The notes beneath the pieces were generated by a model, which made no database searches, had not been told where the DNA came from, and saw only the letters and a list, made by a program, of their open reading frames with translations. From assembly GCF_024746835.1 (NCBI RefSeq), contig NZ_CP080531.1:1364001-1428000 (forward strand): DNA of 64,000 nucleotides, read 5' to 3'. The position numbers and the translations under genes are program-made. The DNA comes from Mesorhizobium sp. AR02. Lineage in GTDB: Bacteria; Pseudomonadota; Alphaproteobacteria; Rhizobiales; Rhizobiaceae. Of the stretch, positions 16,097 to 25,706 are shown piece after piece. Position 1 is the first letter of the stretch. Each line of letters opens with the position of its first letter.

Positions 16097-17436
16097 GGTT
16101 GTGTGCGTCAAGTTCTGCAAAAAGGGGCGGCCATAGTGCTGGTCATGCGGCTTGGCGTAGAGCGAGCTTTTTGTGCTCGCGCAGGTCGTCCATGTTGATG
16201 TAGCGGTTGGCCTCCATCCAGTTTTCGTTGGTCTCGACAGCCAAGGCCCTGACAAGGCGCAGGCAGCTTTCGGCGTTGGGGAAGATGCGTACGACATAGG
16301 TGCGCCGGCGGATTTCCTCGTTGAGGCGCTCGAGCATGTTGGTGGACTTGAGATGCTTGTGGTGCTGTCTCGGCAGCCTGAAGAAGGTCAGAGTTTGTTC
16401 GATGGCATCTTCGGCCCAGCCTGTCAGGCGCGGATAGCGAGGTGACCATTTGGCAAGCCATGCGGCGAGATCGGCCCTGGCCTCGGCGAGATCGCGTCGG
16501 TCGTAGAGCCAGCGCAGCTCCTGCAGGCAGTCATCGCCGTGCTTGCGCGGCAGATGATCGAGCGCGTTCCTGAGGAAGTGCACGTAGCAGCGTTGCCGGC
16601 GGCTTCCGGGATCACCTCGCCGATCGCCGCCACCAGGCCGGCGTGATCGTCGGACACGACCAATTCGACGCCCTTGAGGCCGCGCGCCTTCAGTGAGACG
16701 AGAAAGTCTTTCCAGGCCGAACGGCTCTCGCGATTGGCCATCTCCACAGCCAGGATCTGGCGCCGGCCGTCCCAGTCGATGCCGACCGCGATCAGCACCG
16801 CCTGGCTCATGACGACGCCGGCTTCACGCACTTTCTCGTAGCGCGCATCGAGGATGAGGTAAGCAAACGGCTCTTGAAGGGGACGCCTGGCAAAGGCAGC
16901 GAGGCTCTCGTCCAGCCGCTTGTTGATGGCCGAGATCGACGAGGCCGAGAAAGCATGGCCGCACAGCTCTTCGGTGATCGCCTTCACCTTGCGGGTCGAC
17001 ACGCCCTGCACATACATCTCGGCCAGCGTCGCCACCAAAGCCCGTTCCGAACGCTGATAGCGCTCAAACAACTCGGTCGAGAAGCGCCCCGAGCGGTCCT
17101 GCGGAACCCGCAGCTCAAGCTTGCCGACGCGCGTCACAAGGGTGCGGCCATAGTAACCCGAGCGATAGCCAAGCCGCTCGGGCGTGCGTTCGCCCTTCGA
17201 AGCACTCAGCGCCTCATCCATCTCGGCCTCGAGCACCTCCTGCATCACCGCACGGATCACTTCGTGAAGTCCGTCCGGGTTCGAAAGCAGAATGTCTTTG
17301 ACGGAGGCGCTGGCGGTCTTACTTTCAATCTTGGTCATGGTGGCGTTCCTTCGCGGGAATCGGTGACGTGAACAATCACCAGCCTGCCATGACCGCCCCT
17401 CTCTCAGCGAATTTGCAGAACTCTCAGCACACTACC
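16097..17436 (-). mobile_element. IS256-family insertion sequence with 8-bp target duplication
   Basis: 1340 bp. The imperfect terminal repeats start GGTTGTGTGC at 16097 and, on the other strand, GGTAGTGTGC at 17436; both continue to AGTTCTGCAAA. The flanking 8 bases ACCGCGAT occur on both sides (16089-16096 and 17437-17444), the target duplication expected for IS256. The intact duplication indicates a fairly recent insertion, though the transposase carries a frameshift. Confidence 0.92.
16143..17338 (-). pseudogene. IS256-family mutator-type transposase, frameshifted
   Basis: N-terminal part reads from ATG 17338 (MTKIESKTASASVKDIL) through LILDARYEKVREAG and VSDDHAGLVAAIGEVIPEAA. It then shifts frame near 16590; the rest continues as RCYVHFLRNALDHLPRK through RRTYVVRIFPN to the stop at 16143. 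Loss of one base in the expected Trp-Gln codons (GCC-GGC for GCC-TGG-C) explains the shift. The DDE residues lie in both parts (LDARYEK, VSDDH, and a Glu in the second part), so the protein is probably inactive unless the shift is corrected. Full length would be about 398 residues, normal for the family. Confidence 0.9.
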
Positions 17437-17689
17437 ACCGCGATGATCTGTAGGCGGAATTCGGGCTGCGTGTGCGCCAAATTCGGCCTTCAGCGCAGAG
17501 GTTAGCTTATGGACGACCCTGCGCCGGACCTATTTCCAACCATCCCCGATTCTGCCAAGCGTGATCTGGCCAACCGGGGCTGCGATACTGGCGACGCGAG
17601 TTGCGACGAAGCGAATCAGGCTTCGTCGATAGCAGGGCGGCCATTCTCATACGTGATCCGCTGCGTCGGAGGGCGTCCCGCGGCACGAC

Positions 17690-19720
17690 TTAGGGAACCC
17701 TAGTAATTTCGCCGGGCGCGCCGAGATTCACCCCAAACACGCAGACGACCCCGGTTGGTTCGAACGTTGTGGTGACGCTACCGCCAGATTCTGGGTCGAG
17801 AAGCCTTTCAAGCATGCGGGTGCCGAATCCCTTCCGCTCGGCGGGCGCGACCGGCGGACCGCCCTGCTCGCGCCATTCGATCCGAAGACGCCGCTGCTCC
17901 GCTTGTTTGCTTACGGTCCAGGAAATCGAAACCGTTCCGCCCCCGGTCGAAAGCGCGCCGTATTTGATCGCGTTCGTGGTGAGCTCGTGGATGGCCAGTG
18001 CGAGCGACAGAGCCAGATTGGGTGGCAGCCAGACCGAGTCACCAGAAAGTTGGAAACGGTCGAGCCCGGCATGGGGCGCAAGTGAAGTGGTGATGAGGTC
18101 CTGGAGATTGGCACCGCTCCAATTCTCCTGCGTCAGGATGTCGTGCGCTTTGGCGAGCGACCCAAGCCGGCTAGCAAGGGAGCGTCCCGCCTCCGGCAGG
18201 CTCGTGGCGTTGCGCAGGGTTTGGCTGGCGATCGCCTGAACCACAGCGAGGGTGTTTTTAACGCGATGGTTCAGCTCATTGACTAAGAGCTTACGCTGTT
18301 CTTCGCCGCGCTTGCGCTCGCTTATGTCAAGGCTGATCTGCACCGCGCCGATAATCTTGTCAGCAGCGTTGCGGATGGGGCGTGCGCTGGAGAGCAGGGT
18401 GCGCTCGACGCCGCTCGGCAGAATATAAGCGAATTCTTCGTTGTCGGTTTGCTCGCCGCGCATCGCCCGGCTGAGTGGCCGATCCTCGCGGCTCACCGCG
18501 TGGCCGTCCTTCAGCGCGATCGTGTCAATGACAAGATCGGGTGCGCCGAAGGATTTGCGGATATCGGTCGGTAGCCCCATAAGCTCAGCGGCGAAGCGGT
18601 TGCGAATAACCTGGCGCGCCTGCGGATCATACGTGAACCAGACCGCTGCGGGGGCTGTCTCCAGCACTGTCTCCAATTCGGAGGCGCGTTCGGCTAGCGC
18701 GCGTTCGGCAGCGGCTAGCGCGTCGGCAATTGCCGCGAACTCGGAGACTGTCGTGGACATCGCCGCGACCGGCCGGGCATGTCCGAGCGCATCAGCGCGA
18801 ATCGCAAGGTCGCCGGCGGCCCTGGCGATGCCTTTGCCAACAACATAGGCGAGCGCGCCCGAGACCAGCATCGCTACCAGAGCAATGGCGCCGATCGCGC
18901 CGAGGGAACGCCACAGCGGCGCCTGGACCGCCGAAAGAGGCACGTTGGCGGTATAAAACCAGTCGGAGAACTCCGAGCGGTAATAACCGGCGAGCAGGGT
19001 CATGCCCTGGAAATTGCGTGAGGTGAACGTTCCGGCGCGGCCGACTACCTTCTCTAGATATTCGGGCAGGCCCGGCTTACCGGTCATCTTCTCGTGCAGT
19101 TGAGATCGCGCCACATAGTTGCCGTTGCGGTCGCCAACGCCGAGCGTCCAGCCGACGGGCACCGCCGGCATCATGACGTCGCGGATATGGGCGGTGGGAA
19201 CCGTGATGGCGAGAAGCCAGCTTTCTCCGTGTGGTCCACGCACCGGAAGCGCGACGGCAATCCGATATTCATTCGAGACCGGGCTGGCATAGACGTCACT
19301 GACGACTGGCTGACTGGCTTTAAGCTTGGCGACTTCGGTTGCCGAAAGCGGAACGGCCGGCGGAAGCTCGGTGCCGTAGGGCAGCTCAGTGTTAACAAAC
19401 TGGCGGCCGTTAAGATCGCGCAGCAGGATGATGCGGTCTGTCCCCTGAACCAGACGGACGGCCTCCCCATGCAGGGTGTTTAGATCACCACCGGCGAGCG
19501 CGGCGGATTTAGACAGGCCCTCAAGCACAGTCACAAGATTGGTGAGTTCGCCCTCGACTACAAGCGACACCTGCCGCGCGACCTGCAGCGCAGCGCTCTC
19601 GAACCGCGCCCGCTCGGTGAAGGCGTATTGGGCGAGAAGATAGGCGGCGAAGAGCCATACCGGAACGACTGCGGCGGCGATTAAGCCAAGCAGATGTAAT
19701 CGAGCTGACAAACGAGCCAA
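17690..19720 (-). CDS. HWE-family sensor histidine kinase (Cache-PAS)
   Basis: 676 residues. Membrane span about 10-30, extracytoplasmic dCache-like sensor about 35-265 (LLRDLNGRQFVNTELPYG, DVYASPVSNEYRIAVALPV), second span about 275-297, PAS about 345-465 ending in DISERKRGEEQ. Then the HWE dimerisation box with the phosphate-accepting His in NELNHRVKNTLAVVQAIA and the ATPase region with the WRE triad (IEWREQGGPPV) and GFGTRMLERLL. It autophosphorylates in response to an unknown extracellular ligand. The start is a TTG. The response-regulator gene is just upstream on the same strand, so the two form a pair. Confidence 0.9.
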   Translation of the reverse strand: MARLSARLHLLGLIAAAVVPVWLFAAYLLAQYAFTERARFESAALQVARQVSLVVEGELTNLVTVLEGLSKSAALAGGDLNTLHGEAVRLVQGTDRIILLRDLNGRQFVNTELPYGTELPPAVPLSATEVAKLKASQPVVSDVYASPVSNEYRIAVALPVRGPHGESWLLAITVPTAHIRDVMMPAVPVGWTLGVGDRNGNYVARSQLHEKMTGKPGLPEYLEKVVGRAGTFTSRNFQGMTLLAGYYRSEFSDWFYTANVPLSAVQAPLWRSLGAIGAIALVAMLVSGALAYVVGKGIARAAGDLAIRADALGHARPVAAMSTTVSEFAAIADALAAAERALAERASELETVLETAPAAVWFTYDPQARQVIRNRFAAELMGLPTDIRKSFGAPDLVIDTIALKDGHAVSREDRPLSRAMRGEQTDNEEFAYILPSGVERTLLSSARPIRNAADKIIGAVQISLDISERKRGEEQRKLLVNELNHRVKNTLAVVQAIASQTLRNATSLPEAGRSLASRLGSLAKAHDILTQENWSGANLQDLITTSLAPHAGLDRFQLSGDSVWLPPNLALSLALAIHELTTNAIKYGALSTGGGTVSISWTVSKQAEQRRLRIEWREQGGPPVAPAERKGFGTRMLERLLDPESGGSVTTTFEPTGVVCVFGVNLGAPGEITRVP

Positions 19721-19816
19721 ATCCGATCCCCACGCCGCTTCAAGGCGCTGACGTTGGCGCCGACAGGGACTATTCCAATGTCGAACAGCCTACCCGCGCC
19801 TTCACTGCGTGATTTT

Positions 19817-20182
19817 CTATTTAGAAGCAAGAACACTGGAGATTGCATGCTTGAGCTGGTGCAGCTCGAATGGCTTTTGAAGCGTGATAACTTCCTGGAA
19901 GCGATCATTCAGCCCTTTCGATCCGTAGGCGGTCGCGAAGATGAACGGGATGCCTCGCTGCTGCAGTGCGCGTGCGACCGGAAAAGATTGCTCGTTCGCC
20001 AAATTCACGTCGAGGACGGCGAGATCTAAGCTCTCCTCTTGCGCCATCTTCAGCGCATGCTGAAGCCGCATCGCGGGACCAACCACCGCAAATCCCAGCT
20101 CGATCAACATATCTTCGATCAGCATGGCGACGAGTATTTCGTCTTCGACAATGAGCACCCTGCGTGAACTCGCTTCGATCAA
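19817..20182 (-). CDS. Single-domain response regulator (CheY-like receiver)
   Basis: 121 residues, a lone receiver domain with acidic pocket VEDE (about 12-15), phospho-acceptor Asp in LAVLDVNL (about 57), Thr/Ala switch in FIFATAYGS and Lys in LQKPF. There is no output domain, so it acts by protein contact, as is common for HWE-kinase partners in alphaproteobacteria. The best start is a TTG at 20182 with GAGCGAG upstream. Located 96 bp upstream of the kinase gene, same strand. Confidence 0.9.
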   Translation of the reverse strand: MIEASSRRVLIVEDEILVAMLIEDMLIELGFAVVGPAMRLQHALKMAQEESLDLAVLDVNLANEQSFPVARALQQRGIPFIFATAYGSKGLNDRFQEVITLQKPFELHQLKHAISSVLASK

Positions 20183-20197
20183 TTTTCGCTCGCTCTT

Positions 20198-20335
20198 CTA
20201 GGTCAATGAGCAGCAACTGTGAGCACTGCAGCGGGGGCGTCGTTTCTGGCTGCCATGTTCTAGGAACAGAAGCGCTACTACGATCCGCGACACCCCCAAG
20301 GCCTGAGGCGAATATATGGAACGGGTTTGGAACAT
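20198..20335 (-). pseudogene. DoxX-family N-terminal remnant
   Basis: About 46 codons. The segment LGVSRIVVALLFLEHGSQK matches the first membrane span and HGxQK motif of DoxX proteins, after which the frame becomes unrelated. No remaining spans are present. A decayed fragment of an inner-membrane DoxX protein. The stretch 20336-20663 to its right holds no recognisable gene. Confidence 0.5.
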
Positions 20336-20663
20336 TGGAAGCTCCGTCGTGCCGGTTTCGGTCGAACTTAACCGCCGTGCCTCATAGAAGTTTCCAGTGG
20401 CGTCCAAAGCATCGAGATAGGGGCCATCCTGCTACGAAGCGTTTTTCACAAGACGACGATCCCACAACCGGACACGCAACGTAAATGTTGTTTCGCGCGT
20501 TACGCCAGTCAGCCGATCGGAGAGCTGTGGGGTTTCATGGATGTCGACAATCGACCGCGTGCGATAATCGCTGATCTCGCAGACTCGCAGACCGGCCGAC
20601 GCTCAGGTAGAAACCGAGTTTATGGTGACCCTACAGACACGTGAAGAACACTGACGGATTTTG

Positions 20664-21552
20664 ATGCCGATTTTTTCAGTCAAGCACACCACCGTCTATA
20701 GCTATAGCCAGCCGGTGAGGTTTGGCGAGCACCGGCTGATGTTCAGGCCGCGGGACAGTTTCGATCAATGGCTTCTGGACCACGATTTGTCTGTGAACCC
20801 CGAGCCAAGGGAGGTTCGCTGGATCCATGACGTTTTTGGCAACTGCGTTGCGGTGATCGACTTCGAGTGCACCGGCAAAGAACTGCGTTTTGAAACAGAC
20901 ATTCGGCTCCACCACACGCCGCAGCATGCGCCTGATTTCCGTATCGACGAGGCGGCGCTCAGCTATCCGTTTTCCTACGATCCAGATGAGGCGGCCGACC
21001 TCGCAAACCATGGAGCGCCATCATGCCGATGACGGCGACGAGATTGGCAAATGGGCACGGCAGTTCGCCAGTGCCGCGGGACACACCGAGACCGGCAAAT
21101 TGCTGATGACGCTCTGCTACGCCATCCATGAGAGCTTCGTGTATTCTCGTCGGATCGAAACCGGGACGCAGCCGCCTCTCGTAACGTTGCATCTGCGCAA
21201 AGGCACATGCCGGGACTTTGCGCTTTTCATGATGGAGGCGGTGCGGTCGCTCGGCTTCGCAGCCCGGTTTGTTACCGGTTATGTCTATGTGCCAAGCCGC
21301 GACAGTGCTGATGTGCGCGGCGGAGGATCGACGCATGCCTGGTGCCAGGTCTATTTGCCTGGTGCCGGTTGGGTCGAGTTCGATCCTACCAATGGCATTG
21401 TCGGCAACCGGGATCTGATCAGGGTGGCCGTGGCTCGCCATCCCCGACAAGCCATCCCACTTTCCGGAAGCTACTCCGGAAGCGCGTCGAGTTTTATGGG
21501 CATGACCGTTGAGGTAAAGGTGGCGAAGGAAACCGACGGCAACAAAGATTAG
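20664..21552 (+). pseudogene. Transglutaminase-like protein, single-base frameshift
   Basis: Two frames: residues from ATG 20664 (MPIFSVKHTTVYSYSQPV, the transglutaminase N-terminal domain) run to YDPDEAADLAN near 21011. The protein then resumes one frame over as MERHHADDGDEIGKWARQF to the stop at 21552. One missing base between 21000 and 21020 accounts for it. The second part has the full catalytic triad: Cys in KGTCRDFALF, His in STHAWCQVYL and Asp in EFDPTNG. Family knowledge: such proteins are cytoplasmic or peptidase-like, often encoded in pairs. The second copy lies next door and is also damaged. Confidence 0.85.
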
Positions 21553-21685
21553 CTGCGTCGGATGCATTCCGGAGCTGCTTGGACAATCCGGGGTTTGCCT
21601 GGTTCCTGAAGCCCGCGGCTACATTGACGCTTTCGGCAACGCGTGCACGAGAATAGAAGCGCCTGCAGGGCTGACAACGATATCT

Positions 21686-22327
21686 ATGAGTTTCGACATT
21701 TACGATACTGGGAGGTCCGATGTCGTCATGCCAGAAGCCATCCAGCACGACGTCAAGGAACTGCCCGACGACGTGCTCAGGTTTCTCCTGGGCAGCCGCT
21801 ATTGCGACACCGATCGGCTTGGCGACTTCGCTTGGGCGAATTTTGGCAATACCCCACCCGGCTGGGCGCGCGTTCAGGCGATCTGCAATTTCGTTCACAA
21901 TCACATCGCCTTTGATTACCAGGCCGCGGATTCGCTGCGCACCGCGCATGGGGCCCTTACCGATCGAATGGGCGTCTGTCGCGATTTCGCGCATTTGGCG
22001 ATCTCGCTGTGCCGATGCATGAACATCCCGGCGCGCTATTGCACCGGTTATCTCGGCGACATTGGCGTGCCGCCAGTGCCAGATCCCATGGATTTCAGCG
22101 CATGGTTCCATGCGTATCTAGGCGGTCATTGGTTCACATTCGATGCCCGTCATAATCGCCCTCGCATCGGTAGAATCTTAATGGCGACGGGTTGCGACGC
22201 GACTGATGTCGCGCTCTCGACCAGTTTCGGCCCATCGAGACTCGCTCGCTTCGAAGTTCTTACAGAAGAAATCCAGACCGAGTCCTCCCAACATGCACTT
22301 ATCGAAAATTCCGCGTCTTCGGCTTGA
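21686..22327 (+). CDS. Transglutaminase-family protein, 5'-truncated
   Basis: 213 residues from ATG 21686 with an intact catalytic core: Cys in GVCRDFAHLA, His in FSAWFHAYLGG and Asp in FTFDARHNRPRIGR. In the same frame, recognisable family sequence continues upstream without a start (YIDAFGNACTRIEAPAG, from about 21592), so the first roughly 50 residues of the N-terminal domain are missing. The ATG at 21686 is internal to the original protein. It may make a shortened enzyme or nothing; I favour a decaying gene, in keeping with its neighbour. Confidence 0.65.
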   Translation: MSFDIYDTGRSDVVMPEAIQHDVKELPDDVLRFLLGSRYCDTDRLGDFAWANFGNTPPGWARVQAICNFVHNHIAFDYQAADSLRTAHGALTDRMGVCRDFAHLAISLCRCMNIPARYCTGYLGDIGVPPVPDPMDFSAWFHAYLGGHWFTFDARHNRPRIGRILMATGCDATDVALSTSFGPSRLARFEVLTEEIQTESSQHALIENSASSA

Positions 22328-22872
22328 CCTGATCGATGTTGGCCCATGGCGGTCGATGATGCTCAGGTCTTCTCGTGGGTCAGGTCCCGGACTGTCGTTG
22401 TGGAATTCATCGCCTGCCACAGGGAAGCCAACTTGCAAGCACGGCAAATCACGGTCAGCACCGCGCCAGAAGCAGCCGACGTCCGGTCGCCAAGAGTTGC
22501 GCGAACGATTCCAAGGAGAATCTTCGGGCCGCCGTTTCCGGCCTAGTCGGTCGAATGCCAGACGATATCAGACGCCACACTGTGCTGAAGAACCATGTCG
22601 ACATTGGGCATGTCGTTGCTGCGGACCTTGGCCTCTGCGCCTTTGAATAATCGAGGTTGGTCCACCTTTTCAGCAGCCGGTCTTGGCCGCGTGGCGAAAC
22701 GTCGTGTTTGATAAAAATAAGGCTCTACTTCATCCGATATAACCGACGATTTACAAGTCACGATCGCAAGGATTTTCTTATATTAGGAACCAATAATCTT
22801 CTCGGTAGCTTAGCGGTGAAGTAGCCCAACTCCGATCTGGCTGCTTCAAGGCAACTCCAAGGAGAAAACGTC
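22328..22872. other. Intergenic region, no gene seen
   Basis: About 545 bp with only short open frames on both strands that look like shadows. The right third is AT-rich and probably holds the promoter of the Gly-rich protein gene. Its ribosome site AAGGAGA lies at 22858-22864. Confidence 0.5.
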
Positions 22873-23646
22873 ATGGCCAATATCGTAAGGAATATCGCCA
22901 AGACTTTGGCGGGTGGTGCATTTCTTATAGCTCTATCTCTTCCTCTCAACGCGGCTGGAATCGGCGTTGGCGCAGGTGCCTCTGTCGGGGGCAGCGGCGG
23001 CGTCAATGCCGGAGTTGGCGCATCTATCGGAGGTAGCGGCGGCGTCAATGCCGGTGTCGGCGCGTCGATCGGCGGCAGCGGCGGTGTTACGACCGGAGCC
23101 GGCGCATCTATTGGCGGCACCAGTGGCGTCAACGTTGGTGTCGGTGCAACTATATTGCGCGGCAAGGGTATTGCTGCCGGCGCGGGCACAAATGTGGGCA
23201 GGTCTGGCGGCATCAATGCCGGACTTGGCGCATCGGTTGGAGGTAGTGGCGGCGTTAACGTTGGAGCTGGCGCATCGGTTGGCGGCGCAAACGGCGTCAA
23301 CGCTGGTGCCGGTGCAACAATCGGAGGTAGCAACGGTATTGCTGCGGGTGGAGGGGCGAAGGTCGGCGGCGCTGGCGGGGTTACGGCCGGCCTAGGCGCG
23401 ACGGTCGGCGGGACTGGTGGTCTCGGTGTTGGTGTCGGCATTGGCGGAGTTCCTGGCACGCCGGGCACCTCAGGAACACCGGGCACACCCGGTGTTCCTG
23501 GCACTGCGGGTCTGCCGGGCGTCGTCGCGAACATGTCTAGCGGTCAGGTGACGCGGATGAAAAAGCGCTGCGCTGACGTTCTCAGCAGCTCAGGCGCCTA
23601 CGACGGCGACTTGCGGGAACTGTGCCTGTTGATCGCACGGCGCTGA
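22873..23646 (+). CDS. Secreted Gly-rich tandem-repeat protein with collagen-like tail
   Basis: 257 residues. Signal peptide about 1-27 (ending PLNAAG). Residues 28-195 are about 13 imperfect repeats of roughly 12-14 residues with the pattern G-[VI]-[NT]-x-G-x-GA-[ST]-[VI]-GGS-G. Next is a short collagen-like Gly-x-Pro run (about 197-225: GVPGTPGTSGTPGTPG). The C-terminal 30 residues are ordinary, with two Cys (KKRCADVLSS, LRELCLLIARR), as in other rhizobial small secreted proteins. It is probably surface-exposed or periplasmic and structural; function unknown. AAGGAGA precedes the ATG by 8 bases. The DNA repeats of 36-42 bp can vary in number by recombination. Confidence 0.85.
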   Translation: MANIVRNIAKTLAGGAFLIALSLPLNAAGIGVGAGASVGGSGGVNAGVGASIGGSGGVNAGVGASIGGSGGVTTGAGASIGGTSGVNVGVGATILRGKGIAAGAGTNVGRSGGINAGLGASVGGSGGVNVGAGASVGGANGVNAGAGATIGGSNGIAAGGGAKVGGAGGVTAGLGATVGGTGGLGVGVGIGGVPGTPGTSGTPGTPGVPGTAGLPGVVANMSSGQVTRMKKRCADVLSSSGAYDGDLRELCLLIARR

Positions 23647-24156
23647 GCAGAGACATTACAAGCTTCACGGCTAGCCCGCTACCGAAAGGCAGCGGGCTTT
23701 GCTTACACCGCCGCTTCTTCGGGTAGGCGCATTTCGGGTCTGCTTCCCATCGTTTATCCCCTTGTGCCCTCGGCCAGAGAGCCTCGAGGGAGCGGACATT
23801 GTCAAGCAGGTGCTAAAACGCGAAAGCCGGCCGGCCGAGGCCAGCGGCGAGGTCTGATAGATGCGTCCAATTGTGGACTGACTCGATAAGAACGCGATTT
23901 GCGTAAGGTGATCCGTTCCTCGCGGCAGCCATTTTTTCACCGACGCGTCTATGCTTCAAGCCTTCCGCCCCGGCAGGCAATCAAACGCAAGCCGCCCGGC
24001 GCCGCCGAGCGACAATGGTTTGTATTAGCATCTCTGCAGATGTGCCTGTTCTGCAACATTAGGCGACGACTCTATCCGGGATCAGTATCACAACTTCCAA
24101 TTGCGGAAGCCGGTGTGTATGGACTCCCCGAATTGATGTTTTGCTTGGGGGCTGCC
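23647..24156. other. Intergenic region with terminator, no gene seen
   Basis: Holds the terminator at 23673-23704 and, at the right, the presumed promoter of the outer-membrane protein gene. The frame open from 23899 into that gene has no protein character before ATG 24157. Confidence 0.5.
23673..23704 (+). terminator. Rho-independent terminator of the Gly-rich protein gene
   Basis: AGCCCGCT (23673-23680) pairs with AGCGGGCT (23691-23698) across a 10-base loop, followed by TTGCTT. It lies 27 bp after the stop codon. Confidence 0.7.
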
Positions 24157-24846
24157 ATGAAAACGATTCTTCTTGCGTCTACATTTCTGTTTGCCGTCGC
24201 CGGCGGCGCGTTTGCGGCGGATGCGGTTGTCAACGAGCCGGCACCAGAGGCCGCCCCAGCCGGCTTCATCTGGACCGGCGGATACGTGGGCATTGTTGCT
24301 GGTGTCAATTTTCTAAAGGGGGACATGACCATCCCGGCCTATGTTCCGCCAGATTACAATACTAACAGCACGTCGGGCGCGATTGGTGGCAAGATCGGAT
24401 ACAACTATCAGTTCGAGAATAACGTCGTAATCGGCGCTGAGGCTTCGCTAGTAGCTGTGTTCAATAAAGGTTCAGATGATACTATAGCTGCTATTGGCGA
24501 AACGATACATGCGAGCGCAGATTGGCAGGCCCAGATCGTGGCCAAGGCCGGCTATGCAGCAGGCAGATTTATGCCTTATGTGAAGGGCGGCGTCGCGTTT
24601 CTTCATGCGGACGATATCTACTACGATAGCGGCATCTTTGGTCTGTCCGACCCTCTTAGCCGAACCTATACTGGCTGGACCATTGGCGTCGGCGTCGACT
24701 ATGCGCTGACCGACAATTTGATTTTTGGTGTCGACTATTCGTTTGCGGATTTCGGCAGCCATGATTTTGCGAATAGCCAGATCGGCCCAACCATTCTCAA
24801 GCCTAGCACGCACACTGTATCCGCGAGCTTGAGCTACAAATTCTGA
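24157..24846 (+). CDS. Outer-membrane beta-barrel protein (Omp25/porin-like)
   Basis: 229 residues from ATG 24157. Signal peptide 1-20 ending AFAAD, then an eight-strand barrel pattern of alternating aromatic and Gly residues (WTGGYVGIVAGVNF, GGKIGYNYQFENNVVIGAEA, GYAAGRFMPYVKGGVAF, FGVDYSFADFG), ending in the outer-membrane insertion signature SLSYKF with terminal Phe. Typical of the Omp25/RopB family of rhizobia and brucellae, which stabilise the envelope. Monocistronic, with a terminator immediately after. Confidence 0.9.
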   Translation: MKTILLASTFLFAVAGGAFAADAVVNEPAPEAAPAGFIWTGGYVGIVAGVNFLKGDMTIPAYVPPDYNTNSTSGAIGGKIGYNYQFENNVVIGAEASLVAVFNKGSDDTIAAIGETIHASADWQAQIVAKAGYAAGRFMPYVKGGVAFLHADDIYYDSGIFGLSDPLSRTYTGWTIGVGVDYALTDNLIFGVDYSFADFGSHDFANSQIGPTILKPSTHTVSASLSYKF

Positions 24847-24870
24847 TCAGCCTTCTCTCGGCTACCACAG

Positions 24871-24898
24871 ACCCCGGCTCGCGAGCCCCGGGGTTTTT
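24871..24898 (+). terminator. Rho-independent terminator of the outer-membrane protein gene
   Basis: ACCCCGGCTCGCGAGCCCCGGGG forms a GC-rich stem, followed by TTTTT (24894-24898). It lies 25 bp after the stop codon. Confidence 0.85.
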
Positions 24899-24912
24899 GA
24901 TTCCGGGCACCA

Positions 24913-25706
24913 AGAGTCCGTTTGACAACTTTTATTGGGTGGTTCGTCTGACGATCAACGCTGCCATTGCGGCGTAGATGAAGGCTTCGGCGACCTAGAT
25001 GCGGGCCTCGTAGTCGCGCACGGGCCTTCGATAGCGTGTGAGCCAGCAAAGGTCCTCTCGACCACCCAGCGTCTGGGTAGGATCTTGAAGCCTGCGTCGG
25101 TGCGGCGGACGATCTCGACGGTGAAGTCGAGAAAGGCGGCCTTGTCCAGGAGTTGTCGACGGTCATAGGCGCCGTCGACGAACAGATCCTTGATCCAGGG
25201 CCAGCGCTTGCGAATAGCCTCGAGGATGTTCTGCGCGCCGGCACTGTCGGAGATGTTGGCGGTGGTGAGATTGACCGTCAGCAGCCGTCCGTCCGTATCC
25301 ACGGCGATGTGGCACTTGCGGCCGACAATCTTCTTGCCGCCGTCGAAGCCGCGCGTGCCGGCCGCCGCTGGCGTCCCGAACAGAAATTGCCGGACGAACC
25401 GACGGAACCACCAATACACGGTCTGCCAAGGCGCAAAGTGGATCGGCAGCATCCGCCACTCACAGCACGATCGCACCATGTAGCGGATCGAAAACCTCGC
25501 GCAAATCCGTTCGCTGCGGGCTCTCTGTCCCGCTCGATTTCGGCAGAAACGGCTCCATCACAGACCGTTCCTCACCGGTCAGGTCGCTCGAATACCGCTT
25601 CGTCTTCTTCTCGATCTTGGCCATTCGGCCTCGGCTTGCTGCTGTCCACATCCAAGCCGTGAATCACACACCAACGCCTATGTCAAAAGTTGTCAAACAG
25701 CGTCTT
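24913..25706 (-). mobile_element. IS5-family element remnant with internal deletion
   Basis: The ends carry matching inverted repeats, GTTTGACAACTTTT at the left (from 24919) and the same on the other strand at the right (to about 25699), within outer sequence AAGA...G. About 790 bp remain. The right end abuts, or supplies, the stop codon of the MucR-like gene at 25705-25707. Confidence 0.75.
24955..25624 (-). pseudogene. IS5-family transposase, deleted and frameshifted
   Basis: The N-terminal part reads from ATG 25624 (MAKIEKKTKRYSSDLTGEE) to about 25470. It continues in another frame as CEWRMLPIHFAPWQTVYWWF, then jumps directly from VRQFLFG to AAAGTRGFDGGKKIVGRK. The catalytic-domain stretch that normally lies between, including the first DDE Asp (about 70 residues), is missing. 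The rest (VDTDGRLLTVNLT, VDGAYDRRQLLDK, LPRRWVVERTF) is recognisable until a late frame change. It cannot encode an active transposase. Confidence 0.85.

Noticed and set aside
17509..17703. 64-codon plus-strand frame after the IS256 element
   Set aside because: No family match and it runs into the end of the kinase gene; too weak to annotate, though the start MDDPAPDLFPTIPD looks protein-like.
23000..23460. The 36-42 bp tandem repeats considered as a CRISPR array
   Set aside because: The repeats are in-frame protein-coding units without unique spacers of constant length; no cas genes are present.
22873..23534. Pro/Ala-rich minus-strand frame across the Gly-rich gene
   Set aside because: It is the mirror of the Gly repeats on the other strand; the plus-strand gene has a signal peptide and ribosome site.
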